A stretch of DNA of 64,000 nucleotides from Actinomycetospora chiangmaiensis DSM 45062 (GTDB lineage Bacteria; Actinomycetota; Actinomycetes; Mycobacteriales; Pseudonocardiaceae). The DNA lies in NCBI RefSeq assembly GCF_000379625.1, contig NZ_KB903240.1, positions 62,195 to 126,194 on the forward strand, given 5' to 3'. Below the pieces are notes generated by a model. The model made no database searches and had not been told where the DNA came from. It saw only the letters and a list, made by a program, of their open reading frames with translations. Below are positions 55,683 to 63,747 of this stretch, piece by piece (position 1 is the first letter of the stretch; each line of letters opens with the position of its first letter). Made by a program: the position numbers and the translations under genes.

Positions 55683-57149
55683 ATGAGCGACGCCGACCGT
55701 GAGCGACGGGTCATCGAGGACGTTCCGAAGAAGCTGCTGATCGGCGGCCGTGAGCGGGACGCCGCCGAGGGGAAGACCTTCCCCGTCGAGGACCCCTCCA
55801 CCGGCGAGATCCTCTGCGAGGTCGCCGACGCCTCCCCCGAGGACGGCATGGCGGCGCTCGACGCCGCCGCGGACAAGCAGGCCGAGTGGGCGGCGACCGC
55901 CCCCCGCGAGCGGGGCGAGATCCTGCGCCGCGCCTTCGAGATGATCACCGAGCAGGCCGACGACATCGCCATGCTCATGACCCTCGAGATGGGCAAGCCG
56001 CTCGCCGAGTCCAAGGCCGAGATCAGCTACGCCGCCGAGTTCTTCCGCTGGTTCTCCGAGGAGACGGTGCGGATCCAGGGCGAGTGGAAGGTCAACGCCA
56101 CCGGCGCCGGCCGCGTGCTGGTGATGCGCCAGCCGATCGGCCCGTGCCTGCTGATCACGCCGTGGAACTTCCCGCTGGCCATGGGCACCCGCAAGATCGG
56201 CCCGGCGATCGCGGCGGGCTGCACCATGGTGATCAAGCCGGCCTCGCTCACCCCGCTGACCATCCTCAAGCTGGCCGACATCCTCGCGAAGGCGGGCCTG
56301 CCCGAGGGCGTGCTCAACGTCGTGACCACCAAGTCCACCGGCAAGGTGATGGGGCCGCTGATCGAGGACGGCCGCATCCGGAAGCTGTCGTTCACCGGGT
56401 CCACCGAGGTCGGGCAGAAGCTCATCGAGCAGTCGGCGAAGCAGGTGCTCAAGACCTCGATGGAGCTCGGCGGCAACGCGCCGTTCGTGGTCTGCGCGGA
56501 CGCCGACGTCGACGCGGCGGTCGAGGGCGCGATGCTCGCGAAGATGCGCAACATCGGTGAGGCGTGCACCGCGGCCAACCGGTTCTACGTGCACGCCGAC
56601 GTGGCCGAGGAGTTCACGAAGAAGCTGGTCGACCGCATGGGGTCGATGACGATCGGCCGCGGCACCGACGAGGGCGTCGAGGTCGGCCCGCTCGTCGAGG
56701 CCGACCAGCGCGACAAGGTCGCCGAGCTCGTCGACGACGCCGTCCAGAAGGGCGCGAAGATCCGCACCGGTGGGGAGATCCCCAACGGCGCCGGCTACTT
56801 CTACCCGCCGACCGTGCTCGCCGACGTGCCGACCTCCGCGCGCCTGGTCAAGGAGGAGATCTTCGGCCCGGTGGCCCCGATCTTCACCTTCACCGACGAC
56901 GACGAGGCCATCCGCGCCGCCAACGACACCGAGTTCGGCCTGGTCAGCTACCTCTACACCCGCGACCTGCAGCGGGCGATCCGGCTCTCCGAGCGCCTCG
57001 AGGCCGGCATGGTCGGCCTCAACCAGGGCATGGTGTCCAACGCCGGCGCCCCCTTCGGCGGCGTGAAGCAGTCCGGCCTCGGCCGCGAGGGCGGCGACGT
57101 CGGGATCGACGAGTACCTGGAGATCAAGTACGTCGCGATGAACGTCTAG
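55683..57149 (+). CDS. Aldehyde dehydrogenase, succinate-semialdehyde type (second of two)
   Basis: A 488-residue paralogue of the preceding gene with the same catalytic elements: ITPWNFPLAMGTRKIG, SFTGSTEVG, MELGGNAPF (Glu near 260), and GEACTAANR (Cys near 294). The N-terminus adds RERRVIEDVPKKLLIGGRERDAAEG. The two genes probably arose by duplication and may differ in substrate or regulation. The 69-base gap contains a distant GAGGAG; the ATG at 55683 has weak ribosome-binding support. A strong hairpin follows the stop. Confidence 0.93.
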   Translation: MSDADRERRVIEDVPKKLLIGGRERDAAEGKTFPVEDPSTGEILCEVADASPEDGMAALDAAADKQAEWAATAPRERGEILRRAFEMITEQADDIAMLMTLEMGKPLAESKAEISYAAEFFRWFSEETVRIQGEWKVNATGAGRVLVMRQPIGPCLLITPWNFPLAMGTRKIGPAIAAGCTMVIKPASLTPLTILKLADILAKAGLPEGVLNVVTTKSTGKVMGPLIEDGRIRKLSFTGSTEVGQKLIEQSAKQVLKTSMELGGNAPFVVCADADVDAAVEGAMLAKMRNIGEACTAANRFYVHADVAEEFTKKLVDRMGSMTIGRGTDEGVEVGPLVEADQRDKVAELVDDAVQKGAKIRTGGEIPNGAGYFYPPTVLADVPTSARLVKEEIFGPVAPIFTFTDDDEAIRAANDTEFGLVSYLYTRDLQRAIRLSERLEAGMVGLNQGMVSNAGAPFGGVKQSGLGREGGDVGIDEYLEIKYVAMNV

Positions 57150-57158
57150 TCGGCTGCG

Positions 57159-57206
57159 CCTCGTGAGCAGGACGTGGGCCGGCAGCCCCACGTCCTGCTC
57201 ACGAGG
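57159..57206. terminator. Perfect 20-bp hairpin after the aldehyde dehydrogenases
   Basis: Arms 57159-57178 and 57187-57206 are exact reverse complements (CCTCGTGAGCAGGACGTGGG and its complement) with an eight-base loop. It lies ten bases after the stop of the second ALDH. A degenerate piece resembling the 35-base repeat core (GCACGCAGTGCCAGGAT, 57216-57232) follows. Confidence 0.7.
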
Positions 57207-57239
57207 GCATCGCCCGCACGCAGTGCCAGGATGCGGGGC

Positions 57240-57968
57240 ATGAGCCCCGTCGTCGTGGCCCTCCTCGTGGGGGTGCCGGTGATGGCGGGCGCGACCCTGC
57301 AGCGCACCACCGGCCTCGGGCTCGCCCTGGTGGGCGCGCCCTTCCTCGTCGCCGTGCTGGGCCCGCGCGACGGGGTGTCGTTCGGCAACGCGCTGCAGAG
57401 CGTCCTGTGCACGCTCGTGCTGGTGCAGACCTGGCGGGACGCGCGCTGGTCGGCGGTGGGGCTGCTGCTGCTCGGGGCGGCGGTCGGCGTCCCGACGGGT
57501 GCGCTCGTCGCGACGACGCTCCCCGAGGCTCCGCTGCTCGTGGTGGTCGGGGTGCTCGCGCTGCTCGGGGTGGCGCTGTCGGTCGTGCCGGCGGCCGGAG
57601 CGGCGCTGCGCGGGCCGGTGGGGGCGGTCGGCTCCGGGGTGGCGGCCGGGTTCGTCAACGCCACGGCCGGGGTGGGCGGGCCCCTGATCTCCGCCTACGG
57701 CGCGTCGCAGCGGATCGAGCCGCGGGTGTTCGTGCCGACCGCCCAGGCCGTGCTGCTCGCCGTCAACCTCACGGCGCTCCTGGTCAAGGGGATGCCGGAC
57801 CTCGCGACGACCACCTGGGTGGCGGGCCTCGTCGCGATCACGGCCGGGGTGCTGCTCGGCGGCCCGGTGCAGCGTCGTCTCGACCCGGTGGTGGGGCGGC
57901 GGCTCATGCTCGCGGTCGCCGCGGTCGGGGCGGCGGCCACCGTGGTGCGGGGCCTGCTCACCTGGTGA
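57240..57968 (+). CDS. TauE/SafE family sulfite exporter-like protein
   Basis: A 242-residue protein with about seven or eight helices in two repeats: TLQRTTGLGLALVGAPFLVAVLGP in the first and GVAAGFVNATAGVGGPLISAYGAS in the second, the paired Gly/Pro motifs of the TauE/SafE (DUF81) family, which export sulfite or organosulfonates. The true substrate is not shown. The ATG (MSPVVV) follows a CAGGAT hexamer by seven bases; the frame continues upstream through the hairpin but that part is not protein-like. Confidence 0.9.
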   Translation: MSPVVVALLVGVPVMAGATLQRTTGLGLALVGAPFLVAVLGPRDGVSFGNALQSVLCTLVLVQTWRDARWSAVGLLLLGAAVGVPTGALVATTLPEAPLLVVVGVLALLGVALSVVPAAGAALRGPVGAVGSGVAAGFVNATAGVGGPLISAYGASQRIEPRVFVPTAQAVLLAVNLTALLVKGMPDLATTTWVAGLVAITAGVLLGGPVQRRLDPVVGRRLMLAVAAVGAAATVVRGLLTW

Positions 57969-58009
57969 GCGATCGGCCCCGACCTGCGCCGACCGTGACT
58001 GTCGGGGGT

Positions 58010-58025
58010 TCGTACTAGTGTTCGA
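58010..58025 (+). promoter_or_regulatory. Probable LexA (SOS) box over the 13E12 HNH promoter
   Basis: TCGTAC-TAGT-GTTCGA differs at one position from the actinobacterial/mycobacterial LexA consensus TCGAAC-N4-GTTCGA. It overlaps the -10 TAGTGT (58016-58021), which lies seven bases before the ATG, so LexA would block polymerase directly. Several 13E12 genes of M. tuberculosis are known LexA targets. Confidence 0.7.
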
Positions 58026-58028
58026 ACC

Positions 58029-59987
58029 ATGACGACGGCGGTGGACCCGGAGCGCGGGCACGACGAGGCTGCGCCGCGTCCGCACGTCGGTCCGGAGGGG
58101 TTGCCGGGACAGTGGGTCGACGCCGGCCTGAGCGTGCAGTTCGCGCTGTCGAACGTCGCGGCCTGGCAGCTGTGCCGCTGGGTGCTGGAGTGCTCACGCG
58201 CGAAGGCCGGGACCGCGGAGCGGGTGGCCTCCCGGCCGCGGGCGGGGAAGGCCGTGGCGGCGTCGTTGGGCTGGTCGGAGAGTTATGGGGCGTCACGGAT
58301 CGAGTTCGCCCGCCAGGTCCTCGAGCGGCTCCCGCGTCTCGGTGCCGCGATGCAGGCCGGGGTGTTGGAGGAGCGCAAGGCTTCCTCGGTCGTGGACCTG
58401 GTCGCCGATCTCGACGATGCCCAGGCCCGTGCGGTGGTCGAGGAGGTCCTCGAGCAGGCACCATCGCTGGGCTACACCGAGCTGCGTCGGCTCGTGGGTC
58501 GGGTGGCCATGGCGGTCGACCCCGGGTGGGCCGAGCGGCGTCGTGCGGCCGCGGTGGCTCGGCGGCGGGTCGCCCTGCGCTCGGCGCCCTCGGGTGCGGC
58601 CGAACTGTGCGGGCTCGATCTGCCCGAGGACCCGGCCCAGGACGCCCATGACCGGATCGTCGCCCTGGCCCACGCGGTCCTGCGCCGCCTCACGCGGGCC
58701 GGGATCACCTCGGTGTCGGTGGGGACCGCGGAGTCCGAGGTGATGCTGACCCTGACCGGCCCGGCCGGAGCTGGGATGTACGACCTCGACGTCGTCAAGT
58801 ACGTCACCACGCTCCTCGGCGGCCCCGCGTCCGAGCCCGACGACGGCCTCGGCCCTGATGACGGCCCCGACGACGTGCCTGACGACGATCCCGGCCCTGA
58901 TGACGGCCCCGGCCTCGACGGGTCGGACGACGTTCCCGACGAGGGCTCTGACGAGGGCCCTGACAGGGGCCGACCCGGCCGCGGTGCCACGTCGGAGCCG
59001 GGTGCGGCACCGGCCGGCGGACCCGTCGCCCGAAACGCCGACCGTCGGCGTGCAGCGGTGGCGTTCCGTCCGCGCACGGTGGTGCGCCTCGAGTTGCGTG
59101 CGGTCATCGGATGCGACCACTCCCCCGGGGAGTCGCCCGGCCGCGGTCCGCTGACCCATCCTGCCGCCCTGGCGATGGCCTGGGCCCGCACCCACGGCCG
59201 CTGGCGCATCCGGCTCTACGACGAGCACGGCGAGTTGGAGCACGTCCTGTCGATCCGGCCTCCCCGTGGCGGCCCGCCTCCCGTCGGCGGGCGTCGTCGA
59301 GCGCAGGTCGTCGAGCTGACCGCCCACACGCATGAGCTCGACGCCCTCGCCACCGCGTACACCGTCGACCGCGTCCGTGCCGGTGTCGTCCCCGATCCCG
59401 GTGCCGACGCCCTCGACCTGCTGCGCCGCGCCCGTCGCGCGCTCGACCACGAACGCGGTCGGCCGCCTCGGGAGCACCCTGCCCTCACGCGCGCCGAAGC
59501 CTCCCACCGGTTCCCCTCGACCCGGCTGCGCGACTGGGTGCAGAGCCGGGACCACACCTGCCGTGCTCCCGGTTGCGCCGTCGACGCCCTGGGCACCGAC
59601 CTCGACCACACCGTGCCGGTCACCGCCGGCGGACGGACCGCTGCTGACGACCTCGGCGCCCTGTGCCGCCGTGACCACCTGCTCAAGGGCGATCCCGACA
59701 GCGGCTGGACCCTCCGACAACCCCGACCCGGGCACTTCGAGTGGACCTCGCCCACCGGTCGCGTCCACACCGTCCTGCCCCATCGCTACCGCCCGATGCC
59801 CTCGCCCGTCGCCCGGACCGGATCCCGGGGACGCCTCCGCGACCACGGTTCGATGACACCGCCGCGCCCCGGTGCACCCCGCCCCAACCGGCACGGCCAG
59901 ATCACCGACGCCGCCACCGACACGGCCTGGCACCTCGTCACCCGCGCCGACCGCACCGGCTACGCCACCGCCGACCCGCCCTTCTGA
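58029..59987 (+). CDS. DUF222/HNH endonuclease domain protein (13E12 repeat family)
   Basis: A 652-residue protein. Residues about 20-250 are the DUF222 helical domain (QLCRWVLECSRAKAG, ARQVLERLPRLGAAMQAGV). Residues 266-314 are a low-complexity Asp/Pro/Gly run (repeats of GPDDGP type). Residues 504-555 are an HNH nuclease: DHTCRAPGCAVDALGTDLDH with Cys pair and Asp-His, then GGRTAADDLGALCRRDH with the final His. The family is multi-copy in actinobacteria and resembles the mycobacterial 13E12 repeats. The biological role (mobility, DNA repair, or toxin) is unsettled. The ATG is fixed by the upstream LexA box and -10. The last 28 bases overlap the convergent PH gene. Confidence 0.92.
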   Translation: MTTAVDPERGHDEAAPRPHVGPEGLPGQWVDAGLSVQFALSNVAAWQLCRWVLECSRAKAGTAERVASRPRAGKAVAASLGWSESYGASRIEFARQVLERLPRLGAAMQAGVLEERKASSVVDLVADLDDAQARAVVEEVLEQAPSLGYTELRRLVGRVAMAVDPGWAERRRAAAVARRRVALRSAPSGAAELCGLDLPEDPAQDAHDRIVALAHAVLRRLTRAGITSVSVGTAESEVMLTLTGPAGAGMYDLDVVKYVTTLLGGPASEPDDGLGPDDGPDDVPDDDPGPDDGPGLDGSDDVPDEGSDEGPDRGRPGRGATSEPGAAPAGGPVARNADRRRAAVAFRPRTVVRLELRAVIGCDHSPGESPGRGPLTHPAALAMAWARTHGRWRIRLYDEHGELEHVLSIRPPRGGPPPVGGRRRAQVVELTAHTHELDALATAYTVDRVRAGVVPDPGADALDLLRRARRALDHERGRPPREHPALTRAEASHRFPSTRLRDWVQSRDHTCRAPGCAVDALGTDLDHTVPVTAGGRTAADDLGALCRRDHLLKGDPDSGWTLRQPRPGHFEWTSPTGRVHTVLPHRYRPMPSPVARTGSRGRLRDHGSMTPPRPGAPRPNRHGQITDAATDTAWHLVTRADRTGYATADPPF

Positions 59988-61561
59988 GCCACCGACGAGC
60001 GTTCCGGAGCCGCTGCCGTCCTCGCGTCGTCCAGGTACGGCGTGAACTGCTCGCCCAACGTCTCCGCGGCGAGGGCCATCGCCTGCTCGACGCCGAGGTC
60101 GTACACGCCGTAGGCCCCGTCGCCGGCCGCCGTCGTGAACCACAGGGTCACCAGGCCGGCACGGCGCTGGAACGGGGTGCGGGTGAGCGTCCAGGTCAGG
60201 ATCCCGTCGCGGCGCAGCGCGACCGTGCGCCGCCCGGGCACCCCGTGCCGCGTCACGACGTAGCGCCCGACGACCCCGTGGCCGAGGTTGCGGTAGGCGA
60301 GCCGTCCCAGCCCGACGCCGGCCCCGAGACCGAGGACGGCCAGCACCGCGGCCGTGAACCACAGCCCGTCGGCCCCGGCGAGCGCCAGGGCCGCCGTCAC
60401 GACCGCCGGCACCAGGCAGACCGCCGAGGCCCGCCGCACCCGTCGCGTCCGCGCCGTGCGAGGGTGCGCGAGCAGATCGACCTGGGTGGTGGGCGCCGCC
60501 GGCTCCTGCAGGACCTCGGCCACGACCCGGTCCACCACCGCCGCCGGTGCGACCGGCAGCAGCGCCCGCGGGTCGGAGCGCTGCCGTTTCCCGTGCGAGA
60601 GCCCGGTGGCCACGGCGTCCACACGGGCCGCGCCGACGAGGCGTGCCACCGCCGACTCGACCACGGTCACGCCGCGCAGCCGGTCCTCCTCGAGGGTCGT
60701 CGAGCGGCGTGTGAAGAGACCGCGTCGCACGTGCAGTGCCCCGGTGCGCGACTCGCGGGTCAACCGGTAGCCCCACCAGGACTCCACGAAGACCGCCAGC
60801 GACGCGACCGTCCCCGCGACCGCCACCACCACCAGCCCGACGACGAGCGAGATCACCGCCCCGAGCGCCAGCGCCAGGGCCGCGGTGTCGTCGAGCACCG
60901 TCTGCTGCAGCCCGAGCCAGTCCGAACCCTGCAGCAGCGACCCGAACGCGGCCACCCCCAGCGCCGGGGTGACCGCCGACAACGGCGCGAACCGGATCCA
61001 CCCGGGGTCGAGGACGGCGAGGGTCGCGTCCCGCGGAATGGGGGCCTCCGGCGCGTTCCCGACAGGAGTTCCCGACAGCACGCCGACACGGGTTCGCTCC
61101 AGCAGGTCGTGCCGCAGCGCCTCCGCCTCCGGTCGGCGCAGGGCGCGCAGCTCGAGGGGCCGACCGGTGGTCGACGCGTGCTGCCCGGTCCCGATCCGCA
61201 CCGTCGCAAGGCCGAGCACCCGCAGGACCGGGTCGGCGGACACCTCCACGGTCCGCACGCGGTCCCGCGTCAGTCCCTGCCGCGCCCGCACGAGGACCCC
61301 GGTGTGCAGCTCCACCCGCTCCGGGCCGACGCGGAACCGGGTCCGCGCGAGCCGGACGTACTCGACGATCGTGGCCGCGACGACGAGCAGGACGACGCCG
61401 GTGCCGACCAGCCCCACCGTGAACGGGAACGTGTCCCGCCCGCGTTGCCCGAGCAGGACCGGCACCCCGGCGGCCAGGCACCCACCGAGGGCGAGGACCG
61501 CCGCGGCCAGGACCGTCCGCGGGTCCAGCCGACGCCACCCGTCGTCGGGACCGGTGGTCAC
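59960..61561 (-). CDS. Multi-helix membrane protein with bacterial PH domains (YdbT-like)
   Basis: A 533-residue protein of the YdbT family. Two N-terminal helices lead into repeated bPH2 units: TRFRVGPERVELHTGVLVRARQGL / DRVRTVEVSADPVLRVLGLATVRIGTG, WGYRLTRESRTGALHVRRGLFTRRSTTLEEDRLRGV, and YVVTRHGVPGRRTVALRRDGILTW, three in all, with hydrophobic pairs between. B. subtilis YdbS/YdbT are the reference; they protect against some bacteriocins. The GTG start overlaps the partner gene's stop (GTGA). A near-exact 15-mer copy (61537-61551) codes GPDDGW at the N-terminus. Confidence 0.9.
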   Translation of the reverse strand: MTTGPDDGWRRLDPRTVLAAAVLALGGCLAAGVPVLLGQRGRDTFPFTVGLVGTGVVLLVVAATIVEYVRLARTRFRVGPERVELHTGVLVRARQGLTRDRVRTVEVSADPVLRVLGLATVRIGTGQHASTTGRPLELRALRRPEAEALRHDLLERTRVGVLSGTPVGNAPEAPIPRDATLAVLDPGWIRFAPLSAVTPALGVAAFGSLLQGSDWLGLQQTVLDDTAALALALGAVISLVVGLVVVAVAGTVASLAVFVESWWGYRLTRESRTGALHVRRGLFTRRSTTLEEDRLRGVTVVESAVARLVGAARVDAVATGLSHGKRQRSDPRALLPVAPAAVVDRVVAEVLQEPAAPTTQVDLLAHPRTARTRRVRRASAVCLVPAVVTAALALAGADGLWFTAAVLAVLGLGAGVGLGRLAYRNLGHGVVGRYVVTRHGVPGRRTVALRRDGILTWTLTRTPFQRRAGLVTLWFTTAAGDGAYGVYDLGVEQAMALAAETLGEQFTPYLDDARTAAAPERSSVAQKGGSAVA

Positions 61562-62073
61562 GTGGCGTCCCCCGGCACCGCCTGCGTGGCGCGGGTGAGG
61601 GCGCCGGCGATCTCTGCCGCACGTTCGTGGTCGAGACCCGCGATCCGCACGGCGCCCTTCGACGAGGCCGTCGTGACGACGAGGGTGGCCAGTCCGAGCG
61701 CCTGCTGCAGCGGGCCGCGTGTGGTGTCGACCGTCTGGATCCGCGACAGCGGCGCCGCCCGCCACTCCTGCCAGACGAACCCGGACCGGGTGTAGACGGC
61801 GTCGTCGGTGAGCTCCCAGCGGTGGATCCGGTACCAGTACGCCGGGAACAGCAGCGCCACCAGCAGCCCGACGGCGACCACCACCCCCGCCGCCGGCAGG
61901 AACCACGCTGCCGAGGGGAAGAGCAGCCCGAGCCCCGTCAGCCCGGCGGCGAGCAGCACGGGCCACACGAGGCCGTGCACCCGCCACCACAGCCGCGCAC
62001 GCGGGTCGAGGGACTCGCGCGGCGGTCGGAGCGGGATCGCCGATCCGGACACGGGCCCACCCTGGGGCAGCAC
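61558..62073 (-). CDS. PH-domain membrane protein (YdbS-like)
   Basis: A 171-residue protein: Pro-rich start, two helices (GLVWPVLLAAGLTGLGLLF and WFLPAAGVVVAVGLLVALL), then one bPH2 domain with YWYRIHRWELTDDAVYTRSGFVWQEWRAAPLSRIQTVDTTRG and QQALGLATLVVTTASSKG, the YdbS signature. It and the larger YdbT-like protein form a translationally coupled pair. The first GTG is used; a GTG seven codons later has a better ribosome-binding site (AGGGTGGG). Confidence 0.9.
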   Translation of the reverse strand: MLPQGGPVSGSAIPLRPPRESLDPRARLWWRVHGLVWPVLLAAGLTGLGLLFPSAAWFLPAAGVVVAVGLLVALLFPAYWYRIHRWELTDDAVYTRSGFVWQEWRAAPLSRIQTVDTTRGPLQQALGLATLVVTTASSKGAVRIAGLDHERAAEIAGALTRATQAVPGDAT

Positions 62074-62079
62074 CGGATC

Positions 62080-63735
62080 TCAGGCCACCGCGCGGATCCG
62101 GCGCACCACCTCGTCGGCTCCGAGCACCCGCGTCACCTCGTAGAGGTCGGGGCTGCGCTGCGCGCCGGTGACCAGCACCCGGATCACGTTGGCGGCATCG
62201 CGCAGCATCCCCGGGTAGGCGTCGGGGTCCTTCTTGTACGTCTTCGGGTTCGGCGCGAACCCGTGCCGTTCGGCGAGGTCGCGGATCTGCTGGAACCAGG
62301 TCGGCTGGTCGCCCTCGTGGACGTAGCGCGCCGCCAGGTCCTCCGCCAGCCGCGACACCAGCGACGGGTCGAGGCCGCCGAAGCGCTCGTCGGCCGGGTC
62401 GGTGACGTCGGTGAACAGCGCCGGGAAGAAGAACCCGTAGGCGGTGCGGAAGTCCGACCAGCAGGCGAGGTCCTTGCGGGGGTTGTCGACCCCGACGCGC
62501 TCGACGTCGATCGCGGCCAGGGCCAGCTTCTCGTTCTCCTCGAGCACCTCGACCAGCGCCGAGTCGTACTCGTCGGCCCAACCGCGGACCCCGGCGAGGA
62601 CGTCGGCGGCCGGCAGCGTCGCGATGTGGTCGGCGCAGATGTCCGCGAGCTTGACCATGTCGACCAGCGGGCCGGCCGACTGGAACCGGTCGAGCTGCAG
62701 CGGGGTCGCCAGCGCCTCGGCCAGCGGGACCTCGGCGAGCGGCGAGTTCGCGAGGCCGCGCAGGTAGTAGAGCACCGCCTCGGTCGGGTAGCCGGCCTGC
62801 AGGTAGAAGTCGACCGACGCCTCGTCGTCCTTGCGCTTCGACAGCTTCCGGCGCGAGCTGCCCTCCTGCTTCATCAGCGGCGCGAGGTGGGCGTACTCGA
62901 CCTGCGGGAAACCGAGCGCGGTGAACAGCTGCAGGTGCGTGGGCACCGACGACAGCCACTCGTCGCCGCGGACCACCAGCGACGTCCGCATCAGGTGGTC
63001 GTCGACGACGTGGGCGAAGTGGTAGGTGGGCAGGCGTGGCTCGGTCGCCGAGGTCTTGAGGATGACGACGTCGTTGTGGTTGTCCTCGGCCTCGACGCGC
63101 CCGCGCAGCCGGTCGGTGAACGCGACCCGCTCCCCCACCTTGCCCTCGGACCGGAACCGCACCACGTACGGATCCCCCGCCTCCAGACGGCGGGTGACCT
63201 CGCCCTCGTCGGCGTCGCGCCACGGCGCCCACCGGCCGTAGTAGCCGGTCGGCAGCTTGAGCTTCCGCTGCGCGTCGGAGATCTCGGCGAGCTCCTCCTT
63301 CGTCGCGAAGTCCGGGTAGGCGAGCCCCCGACGCATGAGCTCGCGCACGAAGCTGAGGTAGATCTCCGAGCGCTGCGACTGCCGGTACGGGCCGTAGGGC
63401 CCGTCGTCGGGAACGCCGGAGAGCGGCCCCTCGTCGGGCCGCAGCCCGAAGGCGTCGAACGCCCGCGCGAACTGGACGTCGGCGCCCGCGACCTCCCGGG
63501 CCTGGTCGGTGTCCTCGATGCGCAGGAAGTACGTGCCGCCGGTCGAGTGGGCGAGGTCGCGCGACACCATCGCGGTGTAGATGCCGCCGATGTGGACGAA
63601 CCCCGTCGGGCTCGGGCCGAACCGGGTGACGAACGCGCCGTCGGGCACCTCGCGCGGCGGGTACCGCCGCTCCCACTCCTCGGTCTCGGGCAGGTCGGCC
63701 GGGAAGAGGGAGTCGACGGTCGCGCGATCCAGCAT
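62080..63735 (-). CDS. gltX: Glutamate-tRNA ligase of the atypical long-N-terminus class
   Basis: A 551-residue class I aminoacyl-tRNA synthetase that charges tRNA-Glu. It has GFVHIGGIYTA near residue 48 (HIGH-type), RIEDTDQAREV, and KLSKRKDD near 298 (KMSKS-type), which define GluRS. The N-terminus (LFPADLPETEEWERRYPPRE...VTRFGPSPTG) and the inserted PYRQSQRSEIYLSF and KTSATEPRLPTYHFAHVVDDHLM segments resemble the Clostridium/Bacteroides-type GluRS rather than the usual actinobacterial GltX. It starts six bases after a TAGCCT hexamer. Whether a second, standard gltX exists elsewhere cannot be seen. Confidence 0.88.
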   Translation of the reverse strand: MLDRATVDSLFPADLPETEEWERRYPPREVPDGAFVTRFGPSPTGFVHIGGIYTAMVSRDLAHSTGGTYFLRIEDTDQAREVAGADVQFARAFDAFGLRPDEGPLSGVPDDGPYGPYRQSQRSEIYLSFVRELMRRGLAYPDFATKEELAEISDAQRKLKLPTGYYGRWAPWRDADEGEVTRRLEAGDPYVVRFRSEGKVGERVAFTDRLRGRVEAEDNHNDVVILKTSATEPRLPTYHFAHVVDDHLMRTSLVVRGDEWLSSVPTHLQLFTALGFPQVEYAHLAPLMKQEGSSRRKLSKRKDDEASVDFYLQAGYPTEAVLYYLRGLANSPLAEVPLAEALATPLQLDRFQSAGPLVDMVKLADICADHIATLPAADVLAGVRGWADEYDSALVEVLEENEKLALAAIDVERVGVDNPRKDLACWSDFRTAYGFFFPALFTDVTDPADERFGGLDPSLVSRLAEDLAARYVHEGDQPTWFQQIRDLAERHGFAPNPKTYKKDPDAYPGMLRDAANVIRVLVTGAQRSPDLYEVTRVLGADEVVRRIRAVA

Positions 63736-63741
63736 GTCCCC

Positions 63742-63747
63742 AGGCTA
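63742..63747 (-). promoter_or_regulatory. Probable -10 hexamer of gltX (TAGCCT)
   Basis: TAGCCT on the minus strand ends six bases before the ATG, so the message is probably leaderless. Its first three bases are the stop codon of the upstream gene. Confidence 0.5.

Noticed and set aside
58007-58028. GGTTCG-N10-CGAACC dyad at the 13E12 promoter as an independent operator
   Set aside because: It is accounted for by the LexA box that it encloses, which gives a better match to a known consensus.
54006-58085. A frame of more than 1300 codons on the minus strand opposite the two aldehyde dehydrogenases
   Set aside because: Rich in His/Arg/Asp/Gly repeats that follow from antisense reading of the duplicated dehydrogenases; no domain and no start signal.
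58826-58970. Short repeats in the 13E12 gene as a CRISPR-like array
   Set aside because: The repeats are in-frame coding for Asp/Pro/Gly low complexity, with irregular lengths and no spacers. No CRISPR array or cas gene occurs in the window.
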